A DNA stretch of 64,000 nt from NCBI GenBank assembly GCA_029747015.1, contig JAKOGI010001558.1, positions 5,001-69,000 of the forward strand. The letters are read 5' to 3'. Positions within the stretch are counted from its first letter, which is position 1. The number at the start of each line of letters is the position of its first letter. The notes below the pieces were generated by a model. That model was not told where the DNA came from. It did not search any database and saw nothing but the letters and a program-made list of their open reading frames with translations. This document shows, one piece after another, positions 23,045 through 33,120 of this stretch. This DNA is from Carnegiea gigantea. Lineage: Eukaryota > Streptophyta > Magnoliopsida > Caryophyllales > Cactaceae. Made by a program: the position numbers and the translations under genes.

Positions 23045-25021
23045 GGCCAAAGGCTATGTACGGAGGTTCAAATCAATAAAAACGGATATAGGCTCAAAGG
23101 TTCTAGCAAGGGATATATATTGCATAACAAGGGTGGCTATTTGATCTTTTGGGTTAACAAGTCAAAGAATGCCTCAATCATGTTCCCTAAATGCATATGC
23201 GAAATGTGATGTTGAATTAGAGTCAAAGCAAGTTCTAGAGAAATGATGTCGAGGAAGAGTCGCTCATGAATTAACAAGAGACTAAATTGATAAATTAGTC
23301 TTTAAATGCTCAAAGCCTCACGGGACATCTACCATGATCATACTTAACTCATTAGTGGACAAATGCCAACATTCATGTAAAGAGTGATAAGATAATCAAT
23401 TCGAACTCAACATACGATCGAAACGTGAAGCTTGTTTTCGCAAACTCATTCCCAAACACTTTTATGCACAATTGGGCAAATCAAAGGATCAATCTAAACC
23501 AAAGAAGTCTACCTAGTCTATAAAGATCATCATTGGAGAATTTTTCTTTTCTTTACGAATTTTTTTTATGAATTTTTTTCCTTTAGATAAGTAAAAATGC
23601 ATGCTCCTATAACAATACCAAGAAAATGCAAAAACTATTAAAAAAACTATAAAAACCTAGAATGCAACCTAAAGTGAAAAGAAGCCTAAATGTACTTCTA
23701 ACATGCTCTAACTACATAAAATTAAAACCTACAGTGCAACTCAAAATGCAAGTATAAACAATATATACAATGCATACACAAGCACACACTAAACCAAGTT
23801 AGGCATTAGACACCATCAAGTAACTGACTAACTCCCCCATACTTGAATAAAACATTGCCCTTAATGTGTGCCAGAGTAGAAAAGGGAAGGAGGAGCAGCA
23901 AGAAGCAATCAAAAGGGAGGTAGGGAAGGAGAGTAGGGTGGTTGACCATAAGAGATGTACCAATCTTACCAGGTTTCTAAACAAGCCTTATAATCCTAAA
24001 AGTATTGGGTCTGGGTAGCAAGCATCCCACGGGCCAAAGGCTATGTACGGAGGTTCAAATCAATAAAAACGAATATAGGCTCAAAGGGTCTAGCAAGGGA
24101 TATATATTGCATAACAAGGGTGGCTATTCGATCTTTTGGCTTAGCAAGTCAAAGGATGCCTCAATTATGTTCCCTAAATGCATATGTGAAATGTGATGTT
24201 GAATGAGAGTCAAAGCAAGTTCTAGAGAAATGATGTTGAGGAAGAGTCGCTCATGAATTAACAAGAGACTAAATTAATAAATTAGTCTTTAAAAGCTTAA
24301 AGCCTCACGGGACATTTACCAAGATCATACCTAACTCATTAGTGGCCACATGCCGACATTCGTGTAAAGAGTGATAGGATAATCAATTCAAACTCAACAT
24401 ATGATCAAAACATGAAGCTCATTTTTGCAAACTCATTCCCAAACACTTTTATGCACAATTGAGCAAATCGAAGGATCAATCTAAACTAAAGAAGCCTACC
24501 TAGTCTATAAAGATCATCATAGGAGGATTTTTCTTTTCTTTACGATTTTTTTTTTTGCAATTTTTTTTTCTTTAGATAAGTAAAAATGCATGCTCCTAAT
24601 AACAATACCAAGAAAATGCAAAAACAATTAAAAAAACTATAGAAACCTAAAATGCAACTTAAAGTGAAAAGAAATCTAAATTTACTTCTAACATGCTCTA
24701 ACTACATAAAATTAAAACCTACAGTGCAACTTAAGATGCAAGCATGAATAATATATGCAATGTGTATACAAGCACACACCAAACCAAGTTAGGCATTAGA
24801 CACCATCAAGTAACTTACTAACTCCCCCATGCTTGAACAAAACATTGTCCTTAATGTATGCACAGAGTAGAAAAGGGAAAGGGGAGCAGCAAGAAGCAAT
24901 CAAAAGGAAGGTAGGGAAGGAGGGTGGGTAGTTGACCATAAGAGATATGCCAATCTCGCTAGGTCTCAGAACAAGCCTCATAATCCTAAAAGTATTAGGT
25001 CTAGGTAGCAAGCATCCCACG
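23045..25021. repeat. Direct tandem duplication, two copies of about 987-990 bp, inside C
   Basis: Copy 1 is 23045-24031 and copy 2 is 24032-25021. Both start ggccaaaggctatgtacgg and end agcatcccacg, and they stay alignable throughout with scattered substitutions. Each contains, on the minus strand, a caagTATGGGGGAGTTAG or caagcATGGGGGAGTTAG tract, so the conserved purine-rich box after the second frame exists twice. Confidence 0.9.
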
Positions 25022-26222
25022 AAGCTCATCGTGCCACTCTTGAACAAAATCAAGAAGAGTGGCATTCTCAGAAGGAACATAGGCTCGAAGGGATACTTGC
25101 TCCTTCTGGGTGGACCTAAGGGTGGCTCGGAGGTCGGCATAAGCAGTGGGAATGGTTAGGAAGAGGAACTAGGTCTGGCTTGACTAGTAAATGAGGGTGG
25201 AGGAGGTACGAGTTGAATGACCTCAGCATCACCAGGTACCCAGTAAAGGTTAGCCCGGTGAAGTAAGGTGGTCCGATCAAAATTGGAAAGCGACAAAAGC
25301 CGATCCCTGGGATAAATCTCGCACAAACATCTAGCCTTTACTTTGCAAAAGTTCCTTAGCTCAAAAGCTACTTGATCAAGCTGCTTAGACCCAGATACTC
25401 GATCCCCAAGATTGGGCTCAACACCCAAAAATCTAGCAATGGTGGTGATAATACCATCAATGACTATCCTACACTTAGTGCTAATAGCAGCACTGTATAA
25501 TTATTGGGCCAAGAATGCCACAGGGTCAGTTTGGACACCATCAATCATGTAAAACATGAAGTATAACTCAGGCAATCTCGAGACATTCAAACTGTCATCC
25601 CAAGCAAAGAAACAACAAGCAAGGATACGTTGAGCTACCCGAAAGCAAGGGCTTCCAATATAGGTGCATTTGGAAGAACTAATACTGTGCCTAACACTCC
25701 TTAAAAGCTCTTCTAAAATGCGTTTGGGTTAAGTTCTCAAGGGACTTGATGATTTGGTAAATCCATGTTAGGTAGAAAATCAAATATGTTGCTGAAGGTA
25801 TCTAAGTTTAACTCATAAAATTACACTTGCAAATAAAAGGAAATATACCCCGCTTGACAATGAGGCCCTTGAGTTACCTTAACATGCAAAGTACTCAGGA
25901 ATTCTAAGGTGAGGTCCCGATATGTATGCTCTTTAATCTCAACAAAATGTCCTATGACCCTCATGCAAACAACTACCGTATATCATCTAACAATCCTAAA
26001 GGGCCTAATAATTCCTCATCATAATAATGAGTAGCTACAATAATTCATTCATTCAATTAATTATATCTAGCAGCATGTTCAGGGTTAGTTAAACCAAGAG
26101 GATGAGGAATGTTACCTTGGTTCGTGCATTCGTCAAAGTTTAGGAGGTCCGTTGAGGTCGAGATGGTGCTGGGCAAGATGTTCCCGCCTCCTTGATGCAC
26201 CTTTATCTCTTGGTAGGTGCCA
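24830..26222 (-). pseudogene. Second frame of C, related to the Athila ORF-1 type protein
   Basis: The probable start is ATG at 26222 on the minus strand (MAPTKR, then a stop). The frame goes on with NFDECTNQGNIPHP-like sequence, RYNQLNE-like sequence and THYYDEELLGPLGLLDDIR, the last resembling a conserved segment of the Athila ORF-1 family (role unknown). It has many stops. Near the end, EWHDELRGMLATRPNTF leads into the duplicated block. It lies downstream of the pol remnant and behind a long pyrimidine-rich leader. The function of this protein class is not established. I am confident of a decayed Athila-like frame, less so of its exact limits. Confidence 0.55.
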
Positions 26223-26765
26223 TGGTTGCAAAATGTAAGAAAAATTAAAATAAAAACCTAAAGAATGCGATGTGAGAAAGAAAAATGAAAACTTTAAGTG
26301 AAAAATTAGGAAGAATTAAAGAGAGAAAGATATGGTTATGGACGATGGCTGAAGGTGGGATCAACTTGGAGAAGAAAGTGGTGAAAAGAGATGAAATTTT
26401 TTGGAGAAAGAGAAAGATTAAGTGAAAAGAGAAGATTTTGAGAGAAAATGGAGTAAAAATAGGAAGAAATGAGGGAGGAATTGAAGGTGGAACAATGGAG
26501 GTTTTAAAGGGAGAAAGAGGGAGGTAGAAAGAAAAAGGGTCGAGGTTGAAGATGATTATGGGGGATAGGTATGGGGCACCATGGTCAAAACCCTTGGCCG
26601 CAGCCCATACCAGACCACCACGGTCCGTGGGGCACCACGGTTGGATCGTGGTGTCTGCTGGACACCTTGCTTTTTTGTTTTGCTGGGTGGGCACGCCATG
26701 GGCCGTATTTGAGTAATACCGATCGTGGTGCCCATTATTTGAAGCACTCTTTTAAGGCCAAGAGC
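26223..26765 (-). promoter_or_regulatory. Intergenic leader of C: inverted-repeat box, then pyrimidine-rich tract before the second frame
   Basis: On the minus strand this reads: a CCACGG/CCGTGG-rich block (26570-26650), a TTTAAAA stretch near 26500, then about 280 bp of C+T-rich sequence (TTTCTCTCTTC type) and the ATG at 26222. The layout resembles a plant core promoter with a pyrimidine patch and leader. J has a similar layout at 61620-62064. Long open frames here (for example 26245-26694) come only from the skewed base composition. Confidence 0.5.
26618..26630. promoter_or_regulatory. 13-bp inverted repeat, CpG-intact copy, in the C interior
   Basis: ccacggtccgtgg: two 6-bp arms, perfectly complementary, around one T. 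It is the only copy of the seven in which both CpG steps are preserved, so it probably shows the ancestral form. A second, looser copy follows (ccacggttggatcgtggtg, 26635-26653). Confidence 0.6.
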
Positions 26766-26769
26766 TTGA

Positions 26770-26930
26770 CCAAGCTTCTATGTACGGTTGGGATCGGTAA
26801 GGGTATGGATGCCATTTTTGTTGCGAACCACAAAATTGTACTCCTTCAATCGAAGGTACCACCTCAAAAGCTCATTTTGGAGGTTCTTATTTATCATCAA
26901 CTGACGCCATAACATATTGTCAGTATACAA
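26770..26930 (-). pseudogene. RNase H scrap of element C
   Basis: The minus-strand frame contains LVYTDNMLWRQL, LLRWYLRLKEYNFVVRNKNG and TDPNR, the end of a Gypsy RNase H domain (usual pattern: Y-T-D-x, R-W-x-x-x-L-x-E-[FY], D-x-x-G). The fragment begins within about 50 bp of the protease end, so the polymerase between them is deleted. What follows is not integrase. Confidence 0.6.
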
Positions 26931-26977
26931 GACAAACCGAGTACATGGTCTGGTCCATCAGACCAACCACTATCATC

Positions 26978-27469
26978 TTATTCAATTGCCAAATCAAAGT
27001 CTACATTAGCTCCTTCCATAAGAGGCAAAGAGAGAACCGCTTGGGTAAACCTGTAATAATCACTCATAGTAGACTCATTAGAAGCATAGGCCTCAACTTT
27101 GTGCATGTTAGGCGGCGTAGGCGTAGCAAACTCCACCTTAGCACACCCTTGATCGGGATCCTCGGTGGACATCCAATCAAAATCGGGAGGATCTTGATAA
27201 TTCAAAACATCCTCCATGTTAATCTTAGGAGAAAGGGGAAATGCATCTGATAAGGAAGAACTAGGAGAAACCACTTTCTTCTCCACATGGCAGAACATAG
27301 CATAACTCTCTTGTACTTCAAATGTTAGCCACCCCCTTTTTATATCAGTATGGCAATCTGTTGCAGCCAGGAAAGGCCTACTAAGAATAATTTGGGCATC
27401 ATCGATCTCAGTCATATCAGTAATAATAAAGTCTTCCAACACCCAAATATCGCTTATTTTGACTGGCAC
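26978..27469 (-). pseudogene. Aspartic protease region of element C
   Basis: This is 163 open codons on the minus strand. The sequence VLEDFIITDMTEIDDAQIIL, then SRPFLAATDCHTDIKRGWLTF, is the C-terminal half of the retropepsin-like protease of Athila/Tat elements (usual pattern: D-F-x-V-x-D-M, I-L-G-R-P-F-L-A-T, I-D-x-x-x-G); Gly of LGRP is Ser here. The rest, acidic and rich in Ser and Pro, is a linker. Upstream it continues the gag frame (27521-27943), where the start of the protease, PYVVGKVEIKRALHGLGSSV, is found with a catalytic Asp position changed to His. It is not functional. Confidence 0.75.
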
Positions 27470-27520
27470 ATCCTCTAATTTACTTAAAGGTTGTGTTTCA
27501 AAACCGTCTGCTAGTTATAC

Positions 27521-29130
27521 TCAAAAGGGTGCAGGTTGTAATGGTCCTAAATGAAGCTTATGAAACAAACAATATGGCATCAACCTGACGCTTGAACCTA
27601 GCCCATGTAAGGCCCTTTTAATTTCCACTTTTCCGACGACATAGGGGATAGAAAGCCTACCAAGGTCAGGAAGCTTAGGTGGAAAAACTATGGGGAACTC
27701 TAAACTATCATTTTCTGTGAAAATCATGGACTTACCGCCATCATTTCTCTCCTTACTCTTTACCATGATTATTTCTCTACCCTCCTCAAGTGGTATATCC
27801 TCGAGTTCTCTAGGGTCCTCATTCCCTTCCTTCAAGGTAACACAATTACAATGCTCACAAGGGTTAGATTCGGGTTTACTGGGCAGTCTACCCGGAGGTG
27901 TAGATGAAGAGCTAGCTTGTTGTGCAATTTGGGCTTCTAGCATCTTATTATGAGTTGTAAGTACATCAACCTTATAGGCTAATTGCTTTATATACTCATC
28001 TTGCTTTTGTTACACCAAAAGCATATTCTCCATCATGGACTCTAGGTTGGACTTTTGAGGAGTTTGCTGGGGAAAGGGAGGTCTTTGAAATCCAGGAGGT
28101 TGCCTAGCATTCATTGGGGACATAGTAGAAGGGTTAGGCCTATATTAGAAATTTGGATGATTCCTCCAACCAGAATTATAAGTGTTTGAATAAGGGTCAT
28201 TGGTCGGTCTTGGGTTGAAATAATTGACATAGTTGACTTAGTCGCTAAGTGTTTTGGGCAAAAGGACTTCCAACTTGGCAATTCTACGTCAAATGGTCAA
28301 CAGAACCACACATTTCACATGATAGGGGAGGGGCGCTAGAATTCACAGCATTCACATTTAATCGTTCCAATCTTTCAGTCATAGCATCTACTTCAGTATT
28401 AAGTAAAGTAAGTGCATCAACTTCGAGCTTACCTCCAACCCGCTTGAGTTGGCCTCGTTTATTGGACCATTGAAAATTCTTGAGCACCATCTCCTCAATC
28501 AAATTGCAGGCCTCATCTTCAATCTTATTCATCAAGGTTCCTCCTGCCGCCGTATCAATAGTGGACCTTATAGGTTAGGTCACTTCATTGTAGAAAGCTT
28601 GAACAATCACCCATCGTTAAAGGCCATAGTGAGGGCACAACTGCAACAAGTCCTTGAACTACTCCCAAGCCTTATAGAGTGTCTCATTATCCCTTTAGGT
28701 AAAGTTGGTGATTCGATGCCTCAAACTTGCCGTTTTGCTTGGTGGGAAGAATTTGGCAAGGAAAACTCTAATAAGCTCACCTTATGTGGTGATGCATCCC
28801 GAAGGCAAAGAATGTAGCCATGCTCTGACCTTATCCCTAAGTGAGAAGGGAAATAACTACAGTTGAATGGCATTAGTGGAGACTCCGTTAGGCTTCAATG
28901 TGTCACACACCTCTAAAAAGACCGAGAGGTGTAAGTTCGGGTCTTCCAAAAGGCTGCCCCCAAACTGGGGTTGTTGCACCATGGAAGTAAGAGCCGGCTT
29001 GAGTTCAAAATTGTTTGCCTCAACATTAGGATGAGCGATAATTGAGGCGATGCCTTGGACTCCTAGGGTAACGAAATCCCTAAGTGTCTTTCTTTGCTGA
29101 CCTCCTCCTCCCGCTATAATTAGTGTGGTT
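27521..29130 (-). pseudogene. gag and gag-protease linker of element C
   Basis: Gag is the packaging protein. On the minus strand 29130-28540 shows pieces such as FVTLGVQGIASIIAHPN, HLSVFLEVCDTLKPNGVS and RAWLHSLPSG, the retrotransposon gag core. 28535-28284 (83 codons open) begins MMNKIEDEACNLIEEM and ends with the first part of a zinc knuckle, LSCEMCGSVDHLT. 27943-27521 (140 codons open) begins MLEAQIAQQASSSSTPPGRL and is the linker that precedes the protease. Element J contains the same blocks on the + strand. Several stops and shifts separate the parts. Confidence 0.8.
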
Positions 29131-29353
29131 CTTCTAGCCTTGTGTCTTTATTCCTCAAGTTTTTGCTTCTTCCTCCTTAAATGGAAAGTCCTCTCAATCT
29201 CTAGACTGGGTTTGTATAAAAATAGACTTCACATAAATGAGGGAAGATTCCTCCAGGCACTATCACTAACACTACCAACGCAATCAAAATGAAAAAGGAA
29301 AATAAGTGAAACACTTATCAATTTCGTAAGACTAACGCAATAGTTAACAATTT

Positions 29354-29376
29354 GGTCCCGACAAAGGCGCCAAAAA
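29354..29376 (-). promoter_or_regulatory. Primer-binding site of element C
   Basis: The minus strand reads TTTTTGGCGCCTTTGTCGGGAC, close to the known Athila/Tat site (one substitution and one C-to-T change in the core). It begins 2 bp inside the 5' LTR edge at 29379. Confidence 0.88.
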
Positions 29377-29378
29377 CT

Positions 29379-30629
29379 TGACACGTCCGCAAGCGCATAG
29401 GTGTTGCAGTATAGATTAAAAGATCATCCTTAGGGACTAAAGTAATATATCAAGTCAATGATTATTAAAATTGCTAAGTGATCAATTCTTTCAATGAGTT
29501 GGGTTAAATAAACTAATTAACTATTCGAAAATTCAATCAAAGTAAAGCATCTAGGAATTTGATTTGCCAAGTAAAGAGTTGGATCATAGAATTAAGCATG
29601 TATTTTTCATAAGTTGACTAATTTAAGGAATTACAATCGAGTTAAATTTGATCCTTTCTTCCGAAATGAACTAAATTACCTAAATGAATTCAACTAACAC
29701 TCTCTTAAGTGTCTTTGATGTAGGCTAGGTTGAAGATCTATGCTTGCTAAGTCTCCTTTTAACAAGCAATTCTCTCTCGAGTTAAACTAAATAAAGTTCT
29801 ATCAAGACGATTGAGTAGTGGGTTTCACCTTTTAGTCCTTCACTCAACTACCTAATATAAGCAAGCAAAATTGGCCAAATTCCACACACAACATTCCAAT
29901 TTCAAGATAGACATGAATCATTCTAAACATTAGATTTTCACTAGATTTCAAAGATAAGGGATCCAACTACAATACTATGGCTAACAAACCCCTAGATTAG
30001 AGAAAACTACTCACTTATATTTCCAATACAACAAAAACAAGAGTTCAAGAACAAATTTAAAGGAAGGAAGAAAAACTTTACAACAATGGTAGCCTTTGAA
30101 TTATGCAACAATCTTCAAGCCTCTAACAACAAAGCTTCGCCCTTCAAACCTCAAAAACTAAACTAAAGCTAAACTGAACTAAAAGAGAGTTGTGAGAGTA
30201 GGTTATGGTTGTTGAAAAACTCTCTCTTTTCTACCTTGGAACACGCCTTTTAATCAGTAATCGAAGCATCTTCAGCTGCACAACAAAGCAAGGTGAAGAG
30301 GCTAGTAATTACAGGCTCACCATGGTCTACTCACCACAGTCCATGGCAGCCACCATGGTTGGACTGTGGTCTTGACTGAAACTGAATTCTTCTACTCTTT
30401 TCTTACTCCATGGGCATAACAACTCAGGGGCATCTGTGGAGGGGTCAACATATACTTAAATGAGGGTCAAATGCCTGGTCAAATGGTCTAAAATCCGACA
30501 AATACCATCAAAGAATCATACCCAAGCATAAAATAAGAATAGGAATATAAATTATAACATAAGCACATAATTCTCCCCAAAAATGCAGCAAAATGACCCT
30601 AAAATGATATACATGTTAAGCACTTATCA
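29379..30629 (-). repeat. Element C 5' LTR (right copy)
   Basis: 1251 bp, from TGACACGTCC to CACTTATCA on the + strand; the mate of 20886-22133. Flank cttgg completes the target duplication. It contains the inverted-repeat block at 30334-30369. Confidence 0.9.
30334..30369. promoter_or_regulatory. 13-bp inverted repeat and hairpin arms, C right LTR
   Basis: ccacagtccatgg (30334-30346) is followed by ggactgtgg (30361-30369), which is complementary to ccacagtcc. Compared with the left LTR two base pairs of the stem have switched together (T-A to C-G and G-C to A-T). Confidence 0.55.
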
Positions 30630-30634
30630 CTTGG

Positions 30635-30710
30635 CTGAGGGTTTTAACAAGCTCAAGAGAGCCTTAACTTGCATTCCATTGATGCACTTATTTGGGTTCC
30701 TCTTCTGTTC
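30635..30710 (+). pseudogene. Reverse-transcriptase fragment of D, right of element C
   Basis: The frame EGFNKLKRALTCIPLM resumes the D polymerase directly after the right target duplication of C, matching the 'A-F-x-x-L-K-x-x-L-x-x-x-P' stretch that links polymerase and RNase H in Gypsy elements. It ends at a stop near 30711. Joined with 20740-20885 after removal of C and one 5-mer, the frame is uninterrupted. Confidence 0.6.
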
Positions 30711-32584
30711 CTAACTACTTTCATTTCTGTGAGGAATGTGCCTGGATATTTGATAAGCTATTGCGAGCGTAGATGGGTTTTGATGAGTAGTAGCTTGTTA
30801 GCTAAAATGGAGTGGCTGATGCTCCATGGACCTCCTCAACATCATCTGAGTGAAGCGTTACTTTGGGTACAATCAATACCCAACCTAGTATGATCGTTCC
30901 ACCCCTTCCCCATTCTCCTTTTTCGTTTCTCTTCATTCTTTTGCACATAGTTGTGGACATTTAGGATTGTGATTGTGTGGGTGATTGAACTTAAGGAGAA
31001 ATTTGGAATTTGTTAAGCCGATGTGGATCACCCTCAGTTGTGTTATGCATTTTGCTATTAGTGGTGTATTTTGTTTTATGAATAGTTGTCATCCTTTTGG
31101 TTGAATAGTTGTGGATATCTAGGGTTGTGGTTGTGTTATGCATGTGCTGTTTGGCTTCTTGTTTATTTCGGATATTTTTGTTTTTAGTATGTTTTAGTTT
31201 CGTGTTTTTTCTCCTTAGTTTTGTGAGGTTTTGTTCTTCTTTGGTTTCGTTTCTGTTTTCTTTTGGTGTTTTAGTGTTTTTTTTTTTTTTTGGGTTTTGT
31301 ATTTTTTTCTTTTCTTTGGTGCCTTATTTTGCTTAAGGTTTGTTTTTGTTTTGTTTTGTTTTTAGTAGCTCCTTAGCTTTGGTTTGTTTTTATTTTGGTG
31401 CTTGATTTTGTTTTTGTTTTGTTTTCTTTTGTGCGCTTTGGTGGTGTCCTAGTTTGTATATACTTGTGGCTTTATGTTGGTTTTACAGTTGTATAGCATA
31501 TGCAATGGGTTTTTACTGCCTTAATGCCCACAATGAAGACACTGCGGAGGTTTGGTATGGAAATGAGGTGCCTATTTGTACATTTTTTGAAATTTTTGAA
31601 AAAATTTAAAAAGATTTTTCTTTTTCTTTAGGGATTTATGTACTTTCTTTGGTGATTATGATCACATGTTGCTAGGCTATTGAGTTATATATAAATAGAC
31701 TTTGCATAATAAGATGTCTAGTTGACGATATATATTTGATTTTTCATAATAATCCTATCTCATATTTGTGATCTTATCCCTACCATGCTCACTTTACTAT
31801 CAATTCTTAAGGCTCTGTTGTTAAGTTGGCATGTGAACTTTTTGTTCATCAAAGTTATCTTCTAAGCTCTTGAAAAAGAAGGTCCAAAAAAGTAAATAGA
31901 AACCCAAGCACCAATTTATAAGTCACTATCTTTATTTCATATCTTTAATTGGCTTGAATATTTGCTATTTTACATGATTACGCATCTATTTGGGCAATGA
32001 AATAAGTTATTTGCATATTCTAACAAACCCCTTTTTAGGAAAGCCCCGAATATTTGTAAGTCAAGGGGGTATTATTCTTGTTAAAGAAAAAGAAAAAATA
32101 GGAAAAATGAAGCAACGAAGGTAATTAGATAATGAAATAGGGATCGTGTCAACGTTAGCAACTTTATTCATAAGAGTTGATAAACATTTGTAGAGGTATC
32201 AAGATGTACATATTACTGCATATTATTATGTGGGCTAAAAAGTGGACATCAGAATGCATTTTGTGACTAGATTATCTTCTGATTGTATATTCTATTTATA
32301 TATAATTTGGTGACTTGTAGGGTGTTTTAATTGCCTAAGTCATGTATATAATTTCCCTAGTTACTTATGTATATGTTCATTTTTTTTAAAAAAAATATTC
32401 TTGTGGGTATTTCACTTGAAAACCCTCACGAGGCCTCACTCATCCACTTAGGAACCGAAGGGTTTAAAGGGCTTATTGTATACACTAAATGCAACCATGA
32501 TTCCTATGAAAGTGACTTAGGATTTTCTTTTTCTTATTTTTCATTTATTTTTTAGGTAGTTTAGCTTGTTTTATTCGAGGACGA
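30711..32584 (+). other. 3' internal region of element D, T-rich, no recognisable coding
   Basis: After the polymerase scrap the sequence becomes T- and G-rich (31110-31440: repeated gttttgtttttgttttg, giving a Phe-rich open frame of no meaning). Around 31990-32570 are blocks such as aagtcaagggggtatta and gaaaaagaaaaaatagg, similar in style to the long 3' untranslated regions of Tat elements. I see no RNase H or integrase. Confidence 0.5.
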
Positions 32585-32608
32585 GCAAAATCTTGGTGTG
32601 GTTATATA
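32585..32608 (+). promoter_or_regulatory. Polypurine region of element D (decayed)
   Basis: The sequence gcaaaatcttggtgtgg follows ttattcgaggacga, the usual lead-in to the Tat polypurine tract, a few bp before the LTR start at 32613. The G-run itself has been eroded. Confidence 0.6.
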
Positions 32609-32612
32609 TACT

Positions 32613-33120
32613 TGTGCCAAAAATACGATCTTTTTACAATACCTTTATGCCTGATTTGCGCTCAAAATAGTTATTATGTTTAGATTTTTATTTGATTTTG
32701 TTTGATTTTGTAGGTGATGGAAAAAATCAGAAAAATTAAAGAAATTATCAGAAATGAAGAATTGGGTCATAACCCTTAGCCCACACAACACCTTGGACTA
32801 CTTTTCAATTTGACCCAAGAAAAGAAAAAGAAACGAAATCCATATAAAACTCAACCCTTCCCCTACGCACCTCTCATGTGGCACCAGCCCCCCTAATCTC
32901 GCTCTTTCCTATCACAGTCAAGGGCTTGAAAGCCCTTGCCATCTGACCTTTATCACTGTCTCTCTCTTGAACTCAAACAAAAACCCCCCGTCCAACTCCA
33001 CTAACTTAATCTACCTTCATTACCATATGTCACAGCACTAGATCAGCGCACAACCAAACATCAAAACGCTTGGAAGTCGAATAGCCATAAAGAAAACTAG
33101 TAGGCTCAGGGGGAATGTGA
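32613..33120 (+). repeat. Element D 3' LTR, truncated
   Basis: It matches the first part of the 5' LTR (17583-18090): atgtttagattttt, taggtgatggaaaaaatcag, cccac and aagaaaaagaaa blocks in the same order. Recognisable matching stops near 33070, and element E begins at 33121. About 1.2 kb of the LTR is missing. Confidence 0.75.

Larger units (their letters stand above)
20886..30629 (-). mobile_element. Element C: Athila/Tat-type Gypsy element with both LTRs, pol deleted
   Basis: The LTRs are 20886-22133 and 29379-30629 (1248 and 1251 bp) and both have TG...CA ends. Flanking 5-mers are ctggg and cttgg, a target duplication with one mismatch. Read on the minus strand the order is primer-binding site, gag, protease, a scrap of RNase H, a pyrimidine-rich leader, a second frame of the Athila ORF type, a duplicated 987-bp block, the 3' untranslated region and the LTR. 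Reverse transcriptase and integrase are gone. It belongs to the same family as B and J and sits inside D. Confidence 0.88.
17583..33120 (+). mobile_element. Element D: Tat-type Ty3/Gypsy element split by element C
   Basis: It has a 5' LTR (17583-19319), an Athila/Tat primer-binding site, a gag remnant (19660-20250), the C-terminal part of reverse transcriptase interrupted by element C (20886-30629), a long T-rich 3' region, a polypurine region and a truncated 3' LTR (32613-33120). Without C the interior is only about 3.5 kb, so most of pol is deleted or unrecognisable. Element E cuts its 3' LTR. D must predate C. Confidence 0.75.

Noticed and set aside
26245..26694. 149-codon minus-strand frame rich in Phe, Ser, Pro and Leu
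   Set aside because: It is the pyrimidine-rich leader before the second frame of C; the composition explains the lack of stops.
31109..31336. Phe-rich open frame that looks like membrane segments
   Set aside because: It is a T/G-rich simple sequence (gttttgttttt) in the 3' region of D.
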